Positions 26,885-34,415 of a stretch of DNA of 64,000 nucleotides are shown here, in pieces (position 1 is the stretch's first letter; each line of letters starts with the position of its first letter). Location: positions 94,728-158,727 of the forward strand of contig JADJFX010000038.1 of NCBI GenBank assembly GCA_016708345.1, read 5' to 3'. Source of the DNA: Candidatus Rhodoferax bjergmarkensis (GTDB lineage Bacteria; Pseudomonadota; Gammaproteobacteria; Burkholderiales; Burkholderiaceae_C). The position numbers and the translations under genes were made by a program. Below the pieces are notes generated by a model, which saw nothing but the letters and a program-made list of their open reading frames with translations, did not search any database and was not told the origin of the DNA.

Positions 26885-27760
26885 TCAACCTTGTGCGTTT
26901 TGCAACGCCGCAATACGCTCTTCAATCGGTGGATGGGTCGAGAACAACTTCCCGATGCCTCCAGCAATGCCAAACGCAGCCACACTCTTGGGCAACTCGC
27001 CCGGTGCCATGCCCCCCAGACGCGCCAAGGCGTTGATCATGGGTTGCTTGCGGTTCATCAGTTGGGCAGCGCCCGCATCCGCACGGAATTCACGCTGACG
27101 CGAGAACCAGGCCACCACGATGGCGGCGGCAAACCCGAGCACAATGTCCAGCACGATGGTGGTGATCATGTAGCCGATGCCCGGGCCGCTGGAACGCTCG
27201 TCGCCCTTGCGCAAAAAGCTGTCCACCGCGTAACCGATGACCCGGCTCAAGAACACCACAAAGGTGTTCATCACGCCTTGGATGAGCGTCATGGTGACCA
27301 TGTCGCCATTGGCAATGTGGGCCACCTCATGGCCGATCACGGCCTCGATTTCTTCGTGCGTCATGCCCTGGAGCAGACCAGTGGACACTGCCACCAGCGC
27401 CGAGTTTTTGAACGCGCCCGTGGCAAAGGCATTCGGGTCGCCGTCAAAAATACCCACCTCTGGCATGCCGATGCCCGCCTTGTCGGCCAGTTTCTTCACC
27501 GTGTCCACAATCCAGGCTTCGTCTGAGTTTTGCGGCTGGTTGATCACGCGCACGCCAGAAGTCCACTTGGCCATGGGCTTGCTGATCAACAGCGAAATGG
27601 TGGCACCGCCAAAGCCCATCAAGAGGGCATAACCCATCAACCGGGTCAAATCCAGCCCGTTGGGCGTCAGGTAACGGTTGACGCCCAGCAAGCTGCCGAT
27701 GATGCCCAGCACGGCAACCACCAGCACGTTGGTCAGAACAAACAAAATAATGCGTTTCAT
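26885..27760 (-). CDS. htpX: Membrane protease HtpX
   Basis: A 291-residue inner-membrane zinc metalloprotease (M48B) that degrades misfolded membrane proteins together with FtsH. Two N-terminal helices (about 3-25 and 41-60) precede the catalytic HEVAH (144-148), and a third zinc ligand Glu lies in QREFRADAGAAQ. Two more hydrophobic stretches follow the active site. The start at 27760 fits the family N-terminus MKRIILFVLTN and follows AAGGAAATC; the frame is open 24 codons further but without support. Not linked functionally to nirS. Confidence 0.95.
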   Translation of the reverse strand: MKRIILFVLTNVLVVAVLGIIGSLLGVNRYLTPNGLDLTRLMGYALLMGFGGATISLLISKPMAKWTSGVRVINQPQNSDEAWIVDTVKKLADKAGIGMPEVGIFDGDPNAFATGAFKNSALVAVSTGLLQGMTHEEIEAVIGHEVAHIANGDMVTMTLIQGVMNTFVVFLSRVIGYAVDSFLRKGDERSSGPGIGYMITTIVLDIVLGFAAAIVVAWFSRQREFRADAGAAQLMNRKQPMINALARLGGMAPGELPKSVAAFGIAGGIGKLFSTHPPIEERIAALQNAQG

Positions 27761-27859
27761 GATTTCCTTCAAAAATGACCCAAACCGTTGAGCCAATGGC
27801 GCGAATGTTAGGGGTAAACCCGCCCAATTCAAGACCCGGGGCCAAGAATACCTTTGGGG

Positions 27860-29806
27860 TTAATGGTCTATTCGGGTGCCACGCGCTTGCGCAAACTTCA
27901 AAAAGTCTGCTGCCGGCATGGGGCGCGCAAAACAATAGCCTTGCCCCACATCACAACCACGCCCTTGCAGCCAGTTCACGGTGGCCTCATCTTCAACCCC
28001 TTCGGCCACTACGGACAATTTGAAGTTGTGTGCAAGGTCAATGGTCGACGAAACAATGGCTTGGTCCCCCGGACTCTCCAGCAGATGCCGGACAAAACTC
28101 TGGTCAATCTTGAGCTCGTCAATCGGCAGGTTTTTAAGGTAAGACAGTGACGAATAGCCGGTGCCAAAGTCGTCAATCGACAACTTGAACCCGTGCTCGT
28201 GTATCCGCTGAATCACCTCCATGGCACGCTCGGGTGATGTCATGAAACAGCTCTCGGTAATCTCCAGATTGACGCACCGGGGATTCAAACCGGTCTCCAA
28301 CAGGGCATTGTTCAAAACACCCAGCAACTCAGGGTCCAGCAAGTTGAGCGCCGAAAGGTTGATGGAAACATCCAGCGCCAGACCCAGCTTGTGCCAACCG
28401 GCACACGTGCGCATGCACTCGCCCACCACCCAGGTGGTCAGCGGGCGAATCAAACCAGACTCTTCTGCAACCGGGATGAACAGGATGGGTGGCACCATGC
28501 CGGTCTCGGGGTCATGCCAGCGCGCCAGGGCTTCGGCCCCCGTCACCAAGCCGGTGCGCAAATCGATTTGCGGCTGAAAATGCACCTGCAAATGCTGCTT
28601 GAGCAAGGCCTCGCGCAATTTGCCGAACAGGAGGTGGTGGCGCACAAAGGCCTGCTCCTGCGCGGCGTCATAAACAGACCACTGCTGACCGCTCTTGTGC
28701 GCTTGCAGCATGGCCTGCTCCGCCTTGTTCAGCAGCAATTGCGAAGTGTCTGCGTGGCTGGGATAAATGGCCACCCCAAGGGTGAACTCCACAAACAGTG
28801 TGTAGCCCTGCTCCTGCACCAGCAACTGGTGGTCAGCCACAAACTTACGCAGTTCGTCTGGCGAGACTGAAGGCTGCTCCAGCCGACGCACAAGGACAAA
28901 CTCGCCGCGCCGGGTTCGGGCCAAAGCGCCGTGGTTTGACGAAATGCGCCCAAGGTGCGCAGCCACCTGGCGCACCAGGTTGTCACCACCCTCGCTGCCC
29001 AGTACATTGCTCATCTCAAACAAACGCTCCAGGCGCAGGATGCACACCATCAGCCCTTGGCCGGTGGCGCGAACGTCTGCCATTTGCTGTTCAAGAATGT
29101 CCAGCAGCATGGCCCGGTTGGGCAGCGACGTGAGGGTGTCGTGGGTGGCCAGAAACTGCTTTTCATTAAGCAGTGCCTTGGCAGCCGCCGTTTCCTCATC
29201 AACCCGCTGCTGCAACTGCTCTTCAAAGCGGCTGCGCAACTGGTTGAAGGCGGCAGCTACCAAGGTGTAAAAAAACAGCGAGAGCAAAAACTGGAAGGCA
29301 ACAACCGGGGTGTATTTGTAGGAAAAATCCAGCCGCTCATTGATCCACACAAAATAGACCACCGCCAGTACGATAAAACTCATGCTGGTTAGCCATCCGC
29401 GTCTTTGACCCTTCAGAAAAAAGACCAAAAACGGCACGGTGCAAACCCAGAAAAGTCCGGTGCCCTGAATGCCACCAAAAACAATCAACGCACCGAAAAC
29501 CGTCAGGGCTGCCAATTGAATCAACGTCTCCGCATAGCCCACCTGCTGCGCGTTGCGACTGAGCCACGCGGCCGGGCCCAGAAAAAATACGACTGCCGCC
29601 AACTCGGTCAACCCCAGGCTGAGCATACCTGGAGTCAGGATGTTGAACACCGAAAACACCGCGCCCACCAGCATGCCGATGGTGGCTGTGGCGCGCACAT
29701 TGCGCACGCGCTCGTCAAAACCAACCACATCTTTCAGTCGCAAGCCCAGTACATCGACCACTGCACTCTGCATACGCCCCATTCGTTCAACGAAATTCAT
29801 GCCCAT
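27860..29806 (-). CDS. Cyclic-di-GMP phosphodiesterase with degenerate GGDEF domain
   Basis: A 648-residue membrane protein with several N-terminal hydrophobic helices (about 35-190), a short coiled segment, a GGDEF-like domain and an EAL domain. The GGDEF signature is replaced by RRGEF (about 297-301), so cyclase activity is unlikely. The EAL motif is intact (GAEALARWHDPETG, about 424), with EITES, the loop DDFGTGYSSLSYL and LKIDQSFV, so the protein should hydrolyse c-di-GMP. The degenerate GGDEF may sense GTP. The start at 29806 has a second in-frame ATG two codons later. Confidence 0.9.
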   Translation of the reverse strand: MGMNFVERMGRMQSAVVDVLGLRLKDVVGFDERVRNVRATATIGMLVGAVFSVFNILTPGMLSLGLTELAAVVFFLGPAAWLSRNAQQVGYAETLIQLAALTVFGALIVFGGIQGTGLFWVCTVPFLVFFLKGQRRGWLTSMSFIVLAVVYFVWINERLDFSYKYTPVVAFQFLLSLFFYTLVAAAFNQLRSRFEEQLQQRVDEETAAAKALLNEKQFLATHDTLTSLPNRAMLLDILEQQMADVRATGQGLMVCILRLERLFEMSNVLGSEGGDNLVRQVAAHLGRISSNHGALARTRRGEFVLVRRLEQPSVSPDELRKFVADHQLLVQEQGYTLFVEFTLGVAIYPSHADTSQLLLNKAEQAMLQAHKSGQQWSVYDAAQEQAFVRHHLLFGKLREALLKQHLQVHFQPQIDLRTGLVTGAEALARWHDPETGMVPPILFIPVAEESGLIRPLTTWVVGECMRTCAGWHKLGLALDVSINLSALNLLDPELLGVLNNALLETGLNPRCVNLEITESCFMTSPERAMEVIQRIHEHGFKLSIDDFGTGYSSLSYLKNLPIDELKIDQSFVRHLLESPGDQAIVSSTIDLAHNFKLSVVAEGVEDEATVNWLQGRGCDVGQGYCFARPMPAADFLKFAQARGTRIDH

Positions 29807-29962
29807 TTTTTGCCTTTGCCAAGCCTTTGTTCGCGCACATCGTCCTCCTGTTTCCCGACAAGCTCACCCATGTTAGCGGGAGTGGTGGTGTGATCGTATG
29901 TCATCTGGCGTCAGTGGCATTCGTTGCCCTGTACTCACTCCCCAAAGTGCTACCATTCGCGC

Positions 29963-30183
29963 ATGATTGATTGGTCTTCCTGTCCTGCTATTGAACGCGA
30001 CCCGGATCGCGTCAGCGGCGCTTGGGTTTTCCGTGGTACGCGGGTGCCCATTGCCGCGCTTTTTGAAACTTGGAAGAAGACGCTTCCATTCATGAATTTC
30101 TTGAGTGGTTTCCAGGTGTTACTTTGTCGCAGGCGCGTGGTGTTCTGGAGCACGCCGCCCGCTCCACACTGTTGGCGGCCTGA
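29963..30183 (+). pseudogene. DUF433 antitoxin, one-base frameshift
   Basis: Reads MIDWSSCPAIERDPDRVSGAWVFRGTRVPIAALFE in the first frame. The family continuation NLEEDASIHEFLEWFPGVTLSQARGVLEHAARS is then found one frame away. One A is missing near 30065-30068 (GAAACTTGG instead of GAAAACTTGG). With that base restored, the product would be about 73 residues and end at the TGA 30181-30183. DUF433 proteins are winged-helix antitoxins partnered with PIN-like DUF5615 toxins, and such a toxin remnant follows immediately. Confidence 0.8.
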
Positions 30184-30504
30184 TTGCGCGTTCTTTTTGA
30201 CCAGGGAACACCTGTTCCATTACGGCAAAGTCTTGCACACCACAGCATCTCAACGGCCTACGAGCTTGGCTGGTCAACTTTGAAAAATGGCGAACTTTTG
30301 CGCTTTGCCTAAGAAAATGGCTTTGAGGTACTGGTTACCACAGACACCAACCTGCGCTACCAACAAAACTTGGCAACCCGACGTATTGCGGTCGTCGTGC
30401 TGTCCACAACCAGCTGGCCGCGCATCCGTGTTGTGGTGGAGCGTGTCGCCTCGGCAGTCAATGCGGCCGGTGTTGGCAGCTATATTGAAGTTTCAATTCC
30501 GTAA
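30184..30504 (+). pseudogene. DUF5615 PIN-like toxin with internal stop codon
   Basis: From the TTG at 30184, directly after the antitoxin stop, the frame reads LRVLFDQGTPVPLRQSLAHHSISTAYELGWSTLKNGELLRFA, then TAA (30310-30312), then ENGFEVLVTTDTNLRYQQNLATRRIAVVVLSTTSWPRI to the TAA at 30502. The stop is in frame and looks like GAA changed to TAA (A*ENGF for AEENGF). The active-site acidic residues (D in LFDQG, D in TTDTN) are otherwise kept. With the upstream frameshift this is a dead toxin-antitoxin pair. Confidence 0.8.
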
Positions 30505-31352
30505 ACCTCACGCCTAACGCCTAACGCCTCACGCCCCATGCGCGGCGCGCGAAACACGCTGGCATCGGCATAAAACTCAGGGTTTTCATTGCCCGCCCAC
30601 CAGCCGGGCACGCCCAGCACCGGCAAATGCGCAAATGGCTTGGTGGCGAGCTTGTCCGCACTCAGGTCGGCGGCCATCCAGGCGTCCAGACTCGCTATTG
30701 AATTGCTAGCTACTCGCGCACGGTAGACGTGCGCTGTGATGGGTTTTCTTGGGTTAACCAGCTTCTCCAGCAGGGCATGGCCAAACAGCACCAGGGTCGC
30801 TTCTTGCCACAGGGGGCGCAGCGTGACGAACAGGCGCTGCCAGTCCTTGGCCGCCAGCGCGTCCCATAGCGCATCGGGGGCCTGCAAAAAGGCAGCGTTT
30901 TCGTCAAACACCGTGAGCGCATCGCGCGCCGGGCCCCTCACCGGGTTAATGCCCAAGCGGGCAATTTGCTCGGCCTGCAGCTGGTTGAGCCGTTTTTTGG
31001 TTGCCGGAAAATGCATCCAGCACAAGGCATTGAAAAAATCATGCAGCCCGTCGCGCGTGGGCACGCAGTGGGTGTCAAAAATATGCTGCTCATAGGCCAC
31101 CCCTGCTGGCAGATCGGCTTGCGGGATAAAGCGCACCGGGCAGGTGTGCGGCGTTTGAACCGCTGCATTCAACACCTCGGTCTGCGTGCTGCCCGCCACA
31201 ATTTGCTGCGCCAGCGCTTGGCCAGGCACCCGCCATGGGTTTAGCCAGGGCGCGGCCCAGTCAATGTCGCCCAGTGTGGGCACGCTCAAGGCCGGCGCAT
31301 TGGTATCACGTGTCATGGCAGGGGCAGCCCCTGCAATAACAAAAGGCAACAC
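30480..31352 (-). CDS. DUF3025 domain protein
   Basis: A 290-residue protein of unknown function from a family common in beta- and gammaproteobacteria, with blocks FIPQADLPAGVAYEQHIFDT, RDGLHDFFNALCWMHFPATKKRLN and ARDALTVFDENAAFL. GTG at 31352 begins 4 bp after the pyrC stop; ATG 31316 is an alternative. Two odd features are visible. Residues RARVASNSIAS near 215 are encoded by a family A repeat (30692-30745), and the last codons come from four 7-bp tandem units (30506-30533) plus antisense of the dead toxin gene. The natural C-terminus has therefore probably been replaced. Confidence 0.8.
   Translation of the reverse strand: MLPFVIAGAAPAMTRDTNAPALSVPTLGDIDWAAPWLNPWRVPGQALAQQIVAGSTQTEVLNAAVQTPHTCPVRFIPQADLPAGVAYEQHIFDTHCVPTRDGLHDFFNALCWMHFPATKKRLNQLQAEQIARLGINPVRGPARDALTVFDENAAFLQAPDALWDALAAKDWQRLFVTLRPLWQEATLVLFGHALLEKLVNPRKPITAHVYRARVASNSIASLDAWMAADLSADKLATKPFAHLPVLGVPGWWAGNENPEFYADASVFRAPRMGREALGVRREVYGIETSI
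30506..30533. repeat. Four tandem 7-bp units at the end of the DUF3025 gene
   Basis: CCTCACG, CCTAACG, CCTAACG, CCTCACG in direct tandem between the toxin remnant and the DUF3025 C-terminal codons. They are read in the DUF3025 frame as EALGVRREV. Confidence 0.75.
30692..30745. repeat. Family A repeat inside the DUF3025 gene
   Basis: Contains GAATTGCTAGCTACTCGCGC and GGTAGACGTGCGCTGTGATGG. The CTAGCTACT/CGCGCACGG/CGTGCG order corresponds to other family A copies (for example 56250-56290). It is carried in frame and adds residues not expected in the family. Confidence 0.6.
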
Positions 31353-31356
31353 ACGC

Positions 31357-32388
31357 TCACACCAGCCGCCACGCCATCGACTCCCCGGCGCCCAGTGGTT
31401 TCAAAATGGCCTCGCCATAGGCAAAGCTCTCGGGCGCAGTCCAGGCTTCTTTGCGCAGGGTGATGCGCCCTTGGTTGCGCGGCAGGCCGTAAAAGTCGGC
31501 ACCGTGAAACGCTGCAAAGCCTTCGAGCTTGTCCAGCGCGCCAGCGCTGTCAAAAGCCTGTGCGTACAGCTCCATGGCGGCGTGCGCGGTGTAACAGCCG
31601 GCGCAGCCGCTGGCGTGTTCTTTAAGGTGGGCAGCGTGCGGGGCGCTGTCGGTGCCCAGAAAAAACTTGGGCGATCCGCTGGTGGCGGCTAGCACCAGGG
31701 CTTGCCGATGCGTCTCGCGCTTCAAGACCGGCAGGCAGTAGTAATGGGGCCGAATGCCGCCCGTAAAGATGGCGTTGCGGTTGTAGAGCAAGTGGTGGGC
31801 GGTGAGCGAGGCTGCCGTGAAACGGTCGGATTCGGCAACATACTGCGCCGCCTCGCGCGTGGTGATGTGCTCAAACACGATTTTGAGCTCGGGAAAGTCC
31901 CGGCGCAGCGGGATGAGCTGGGTGTCGATGAACACCGCCTCGCGGTCAAACAGGTCAATCTCGGGCGACGTGACTTCGCCATGTACCAGCAGCAGCAGGC
32001 CTTCGCGCTGCATGGCTTCCAGCGTTTTGTAGGTTTTGCGCAGGTCGGTCACGCCCGCATCGCTGTTGGTGGTGGCGCCAGCCGGGTAAAGCTTGACGGC
32101 CACCACGCCCGCGTCTTTGGCACGCTTGATTTCATCGGGCGGCAAGTTGTCGGTCAGGTACAGCGTCATCAGCGGTTCAAACTGCACGCCTTCGGGCACT
32201 GCTGCCTGAATGCGCGCTTTGTAGGCCAGCGCCTGCGCTGCGGTGGTCACAGGCGGGCGCAGGTTGGGCATGATGATGGCGCGGCCAAACTGGGCCGCAG
32301 TGTGCGGCACCACCACGCGCAAGGCAGCGTCATCACGCACATGCAAATGCCAGTCGTCGGGGCGGGTCAGGGTGATTTCTTGGGTCAT
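31357..32388 (-). CDS. pyrC: Dihydroorotase
   Basis: A 343-residue zinc amidohydrolase of the short (class II) PyrC type, closing carbamoyl-aspartate to dihydroorotate in pyrimidine synthesis. Metal ligands are H14 and H16 (DWHLHVRDD), the carbamylated lysine K99 (AVKLYPAGATTNSD), His in LLVHGEV and FEHITT, and Asp in GTDSAPH. Length and motifs are standard. The DUF3025 gene starts 4 bp after its stop, so they are probably co-transcribed. Confidence 0.96.
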   Translation of the reverse strand: MTQEITLTRPDDWHLHVRDDAALRVVVPHTAAQFGRAIIMPNLRPPVTTAAQALAYKARIQAAVPEGVQFEPLMTLYLTDNLPPDEIKRAKDAGVVAVKLYPAGATTNSDAGVTDLRKTYKTLEAMQREGLLLLVHGEVTSPEIDLFDREAVFIDTQLIPLRRDFPELKIVFEHITTREAAQYVAESDRFTAASLTAHHLLYNRNAIFTGGIRPHYYCLPVLKRETHRQALVLAATSGSPKFFLGTDSAPHAAHLKEHASGCAGCYTAHAAMELYAQAFDSAGALDKLEGFAAFHGADFYGLPRNQGRITLRKEAWTAPESFAYGEAILKPLGAGESMAWRLV

Positions 32389-32420
32389 GGGGTTGGCTAT
32401 TAGGTCACAGTGGGGTTGGG

Positions 32421-33221
32421 TTACTTGGCGTTGACGATGCCTTTGAAGTCGTAAGGCACCACGATGGTGTGTACCTTGCCTTCGGCCACGCCCTCGGCGA
32501 TCTTCAGGTTGGCCATCGCATTCATGTAGCCGATGGCACCGGCATTGGCATTGAGCGCGGCTATGCGTTCGGCCTCTTTTTTGGCGGTCTGGACTTCGAC
32601 TTCCTTGGTTTTGAGCTCATTCTGCGCGCGCACCAGCTCGTTGGCACTGTTGACGATGACATCGGCCGGGGTGATGGCGCGCACCTGAACCTGCGAAACG
32701 GTGATCTTGTCGGCCAGTTTTTCTTCTGTCAGCGTTTTCACAATGTTTTCGCGAATCTGCTGCTCAATGGCGGGTCGGTTGTCCGCCATTTTGAGCGACT
32801 CATAGCTGCGCGCGACTTTGTAAGCCGCATTGCGCGCGCTCAGGGCCACGTAGTTTTGCATCAGCAAAATGTCGTCGCCTTTGTCTGCAATGCCGTGAAA
32901 GGTTTTGTTCTTGGTGGTCCACAGCTCGGACACCGCCGTCGGGTTGACGTTGTAGACAATCGTCATATCGAAGTCCTTGACGGTCGAGTTGTCGGAGGCC
33001 AGCGGCGTCATGTTGTCCACGGCCACCGCCACGTCCTGAATCTTGAACGTGACAATCTCGCCAATCAGGGTCTGGTTGAAGGAGCCGGGCAAGCGCTCGG
33101 TGGCATCGGTGGTTTTGTCAAAGTTGATGCGCAGCCCCACTTCGCCGGTTTCGATGCGGGTGCAAGCTGCCAGCGACAGGATGGCAAGGGTGGTCATCAG
33201 CGTCTTGGGCGTCTTTTTCAT
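32421..33221 (-). CDS. SPFH/band-7 domain lipoprotein
   Basis: A 266-residue prohibitin-like protein with a lipoprotein signal (LSLAAC, Cys20) instead of the usual membrane helix. The SPFH domain (about 25-190) contains GEVGLRINFDKTT and a C-terminal helical part QNELKTKEVEVQTAKKEAERIAALN that could form a coiled coil. Such proteins oligomerise at membranes and modulate proteases such as FtsH. The ATG at 33221 fits a typical lipoprotein signal; the frame extends further upstream without support. Stands between pyrC and a LysR gene. Confidence 0.82.
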   Translation of the reverse strand: MKKTPKTLMTTLAILSLAACTRIETGEVGLRINFDKTTDATERLPGSFNQTLIGEIVTFKIQDVAVAVDNMTPLASDNSTVKDFDMTIVYNVNPTAVSELWTTKNKTFHGIADKGDDILLMQNYVALSARNAAYKVARSYESLKMADNRPAIEQQIRENIVKTLTEEKLADKITVSQVQVRAITPADVIVNSANELVRAQNELKTKEVEVQTAKKEAERIAALNANAGAIGYMNAMANLKIAEGVAEGKVHTIVVPYDFKGIVNAK

Positions 33222-33302
33222 GGCAGGTTCTTTCATGAGCTTGGTTGGTGGGTGGCTTTGGGTTAATTTTGTCCCAAATTCCGAGCACAACAGCGCGGCG
33301 CG

Positions 33303-34274
33303 TCAAGCTGCTGCGGTCACGTGGGCCAGCAAATGATCCCACAGCGCTTGAGCGCTGCGTTTGGGGGTGGCGCTTCGGGGGGTGTGAACCACCGACTTGC
33401 TGACCTCCCTGGCCACAGGTCGCTCCCGATAAGCCCGCACTTCCATGGTGATTTCAAGCCCTGAGAGGCCGGGCGGTGCGGCACTGACCAGCTTTTGGGT
33501 GCGCAAATCGTCTTTCACGGCACTAAAAGGCAAAAAGGCGACGCCATGCCCCTCCAGGGCCATCGCCCGCAGGCCCTCGGCCATGTCGGTTTCATAAACA
33601 CGGTCAAAGTGAATGGCAATGCGTGATTGCTTGAGGATCAGCTCCACCATCTGCCCCAGATAAGCGCCGGGTGCATAACCAAGGTAGGGCAAGAGTTGCC
33701 CGCTACTGCCGGGCAAGCGAAACAGCGGCGCACCATGGGCATCGGCCTTGACATAGGGCGCAATCACCTCCTGCCCCAGGCTCACCATTTCATAACGGTC
33801 GGCATCGAGCTGGTTAGGCTGGGAAGGGTGGTGGTAGGCAATGAGCAGGTCGCAACTGCCCTCCACCAGGCGCAGCACGGCATCATGCACATTGAGCGCA
33901 ATCAGGCGGCTCTTGATGGGGCCAAAACTCTCCCGCAAAGCCGACACCCAGGCCGGGAAGAACGTAAAGGCCAGCGTGTGCGGCACAGCAAACTCGATCA
34001 CGTCTTGCGCGCAAGCGGTGTGGCCGCGCATCATGGCGCGGGTGCTTTGCAGGGCCTGCAACACCTCCAGCGACTGCCCGTAGAGCATTTCACCGGCGGC
34101 AGTGAGCCGCGTGGGGTAGTTGCTGCGGTCCACCAGATCGGTGCCCGCCCACGCCTCCAGCGACTGAATGCGCCGCGAAAAAGCGGGCTGCGTCACATGC
34201 CGGAGCTGGGCCGAACGGCTGAAACTGCGGGTTTCAGCCAGGCTGACAAAATCTTCGAGCCATTTGGTTTCCAT
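33303..34274 (-). CDS. LysR-family transcriptional regulator
   Basis: A 323-residue LysR-type regulator: N-terminal winged helix (METKWLEDFVSLAETRSFSRSAQLRHVTQPAFSRRIQSLE) and a periplasmic-binding-like effector domain. ATG 34274 matches the family start; ATG 34283 (MKAM) is possible. It is divergent from the caspase-like gene, with a dyad at 34360-34380 in the shared upstream region. Effector unknown. Confidence 0.92.
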   Translation of the reverse strand: METKWLEDFVSLAETRSFSRSAQLRHVTQPAFSRRIQSLEAWAGTDLVDRSNYPTRLTAAGEMLYGQSLEVLQALQSTRAMMRGHTACAQDVIEFAVPHTLAFTFFPAWVSALRESFGPIKSRLIALNVHDAVLRLVEGSCDLLIAYHHPSQPNQLDADRYEMVSLGQEVIAPYVKADAHGAPLFRLPGSSGQLLPYLGYAPGAYLGQMVELILKQSRIAIHFDRVYETDMAEGLRAMALEGHGVAFLPFSAVKDDLRTQKLVSAAPPGLSGLEITMEVRAYRERPVAREVSKSVVHTPRSATPKRSAQALWDHLLAHVTAAA

Positions 34275-34359
34275 GGCCTTCATTATGCGTGGATTGCATG
34301 AAGTTGGGCTTTGGGAGCCCGCCACCGGGGTGCCCGGTATCATCACCAGCCCCCTGCAA

Positions 34360-34380
34360 ATATGCCTATCAGATGCATAT
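34360..34380. promoter_or_regulatory. ATATGC-N9-GCATAT dyad between LysR and caspase-like genes
   Basis: Perfect 6-bp arms separated by 9 bases, 86 bp upstream of the LysR start and 36 bp before the ATG of the caspase-like gene. The size fits a LysR-type recognition site (interrupted dyad of about 15 to 21 bp). It could serve autoregulation or control of the divergent gene; this is inference from position. Confidence 0.5.
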
Positions 34381-34415
34381 GACCGATTTTTTCAACCGCA
34401 GAACACGCTCACGCC

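Noticed and set aside
30506..30533. CRISPR-like array
   Set aside because: Units are 7 bp in direct tandem without spacers; no cas genes anywhere in the window.
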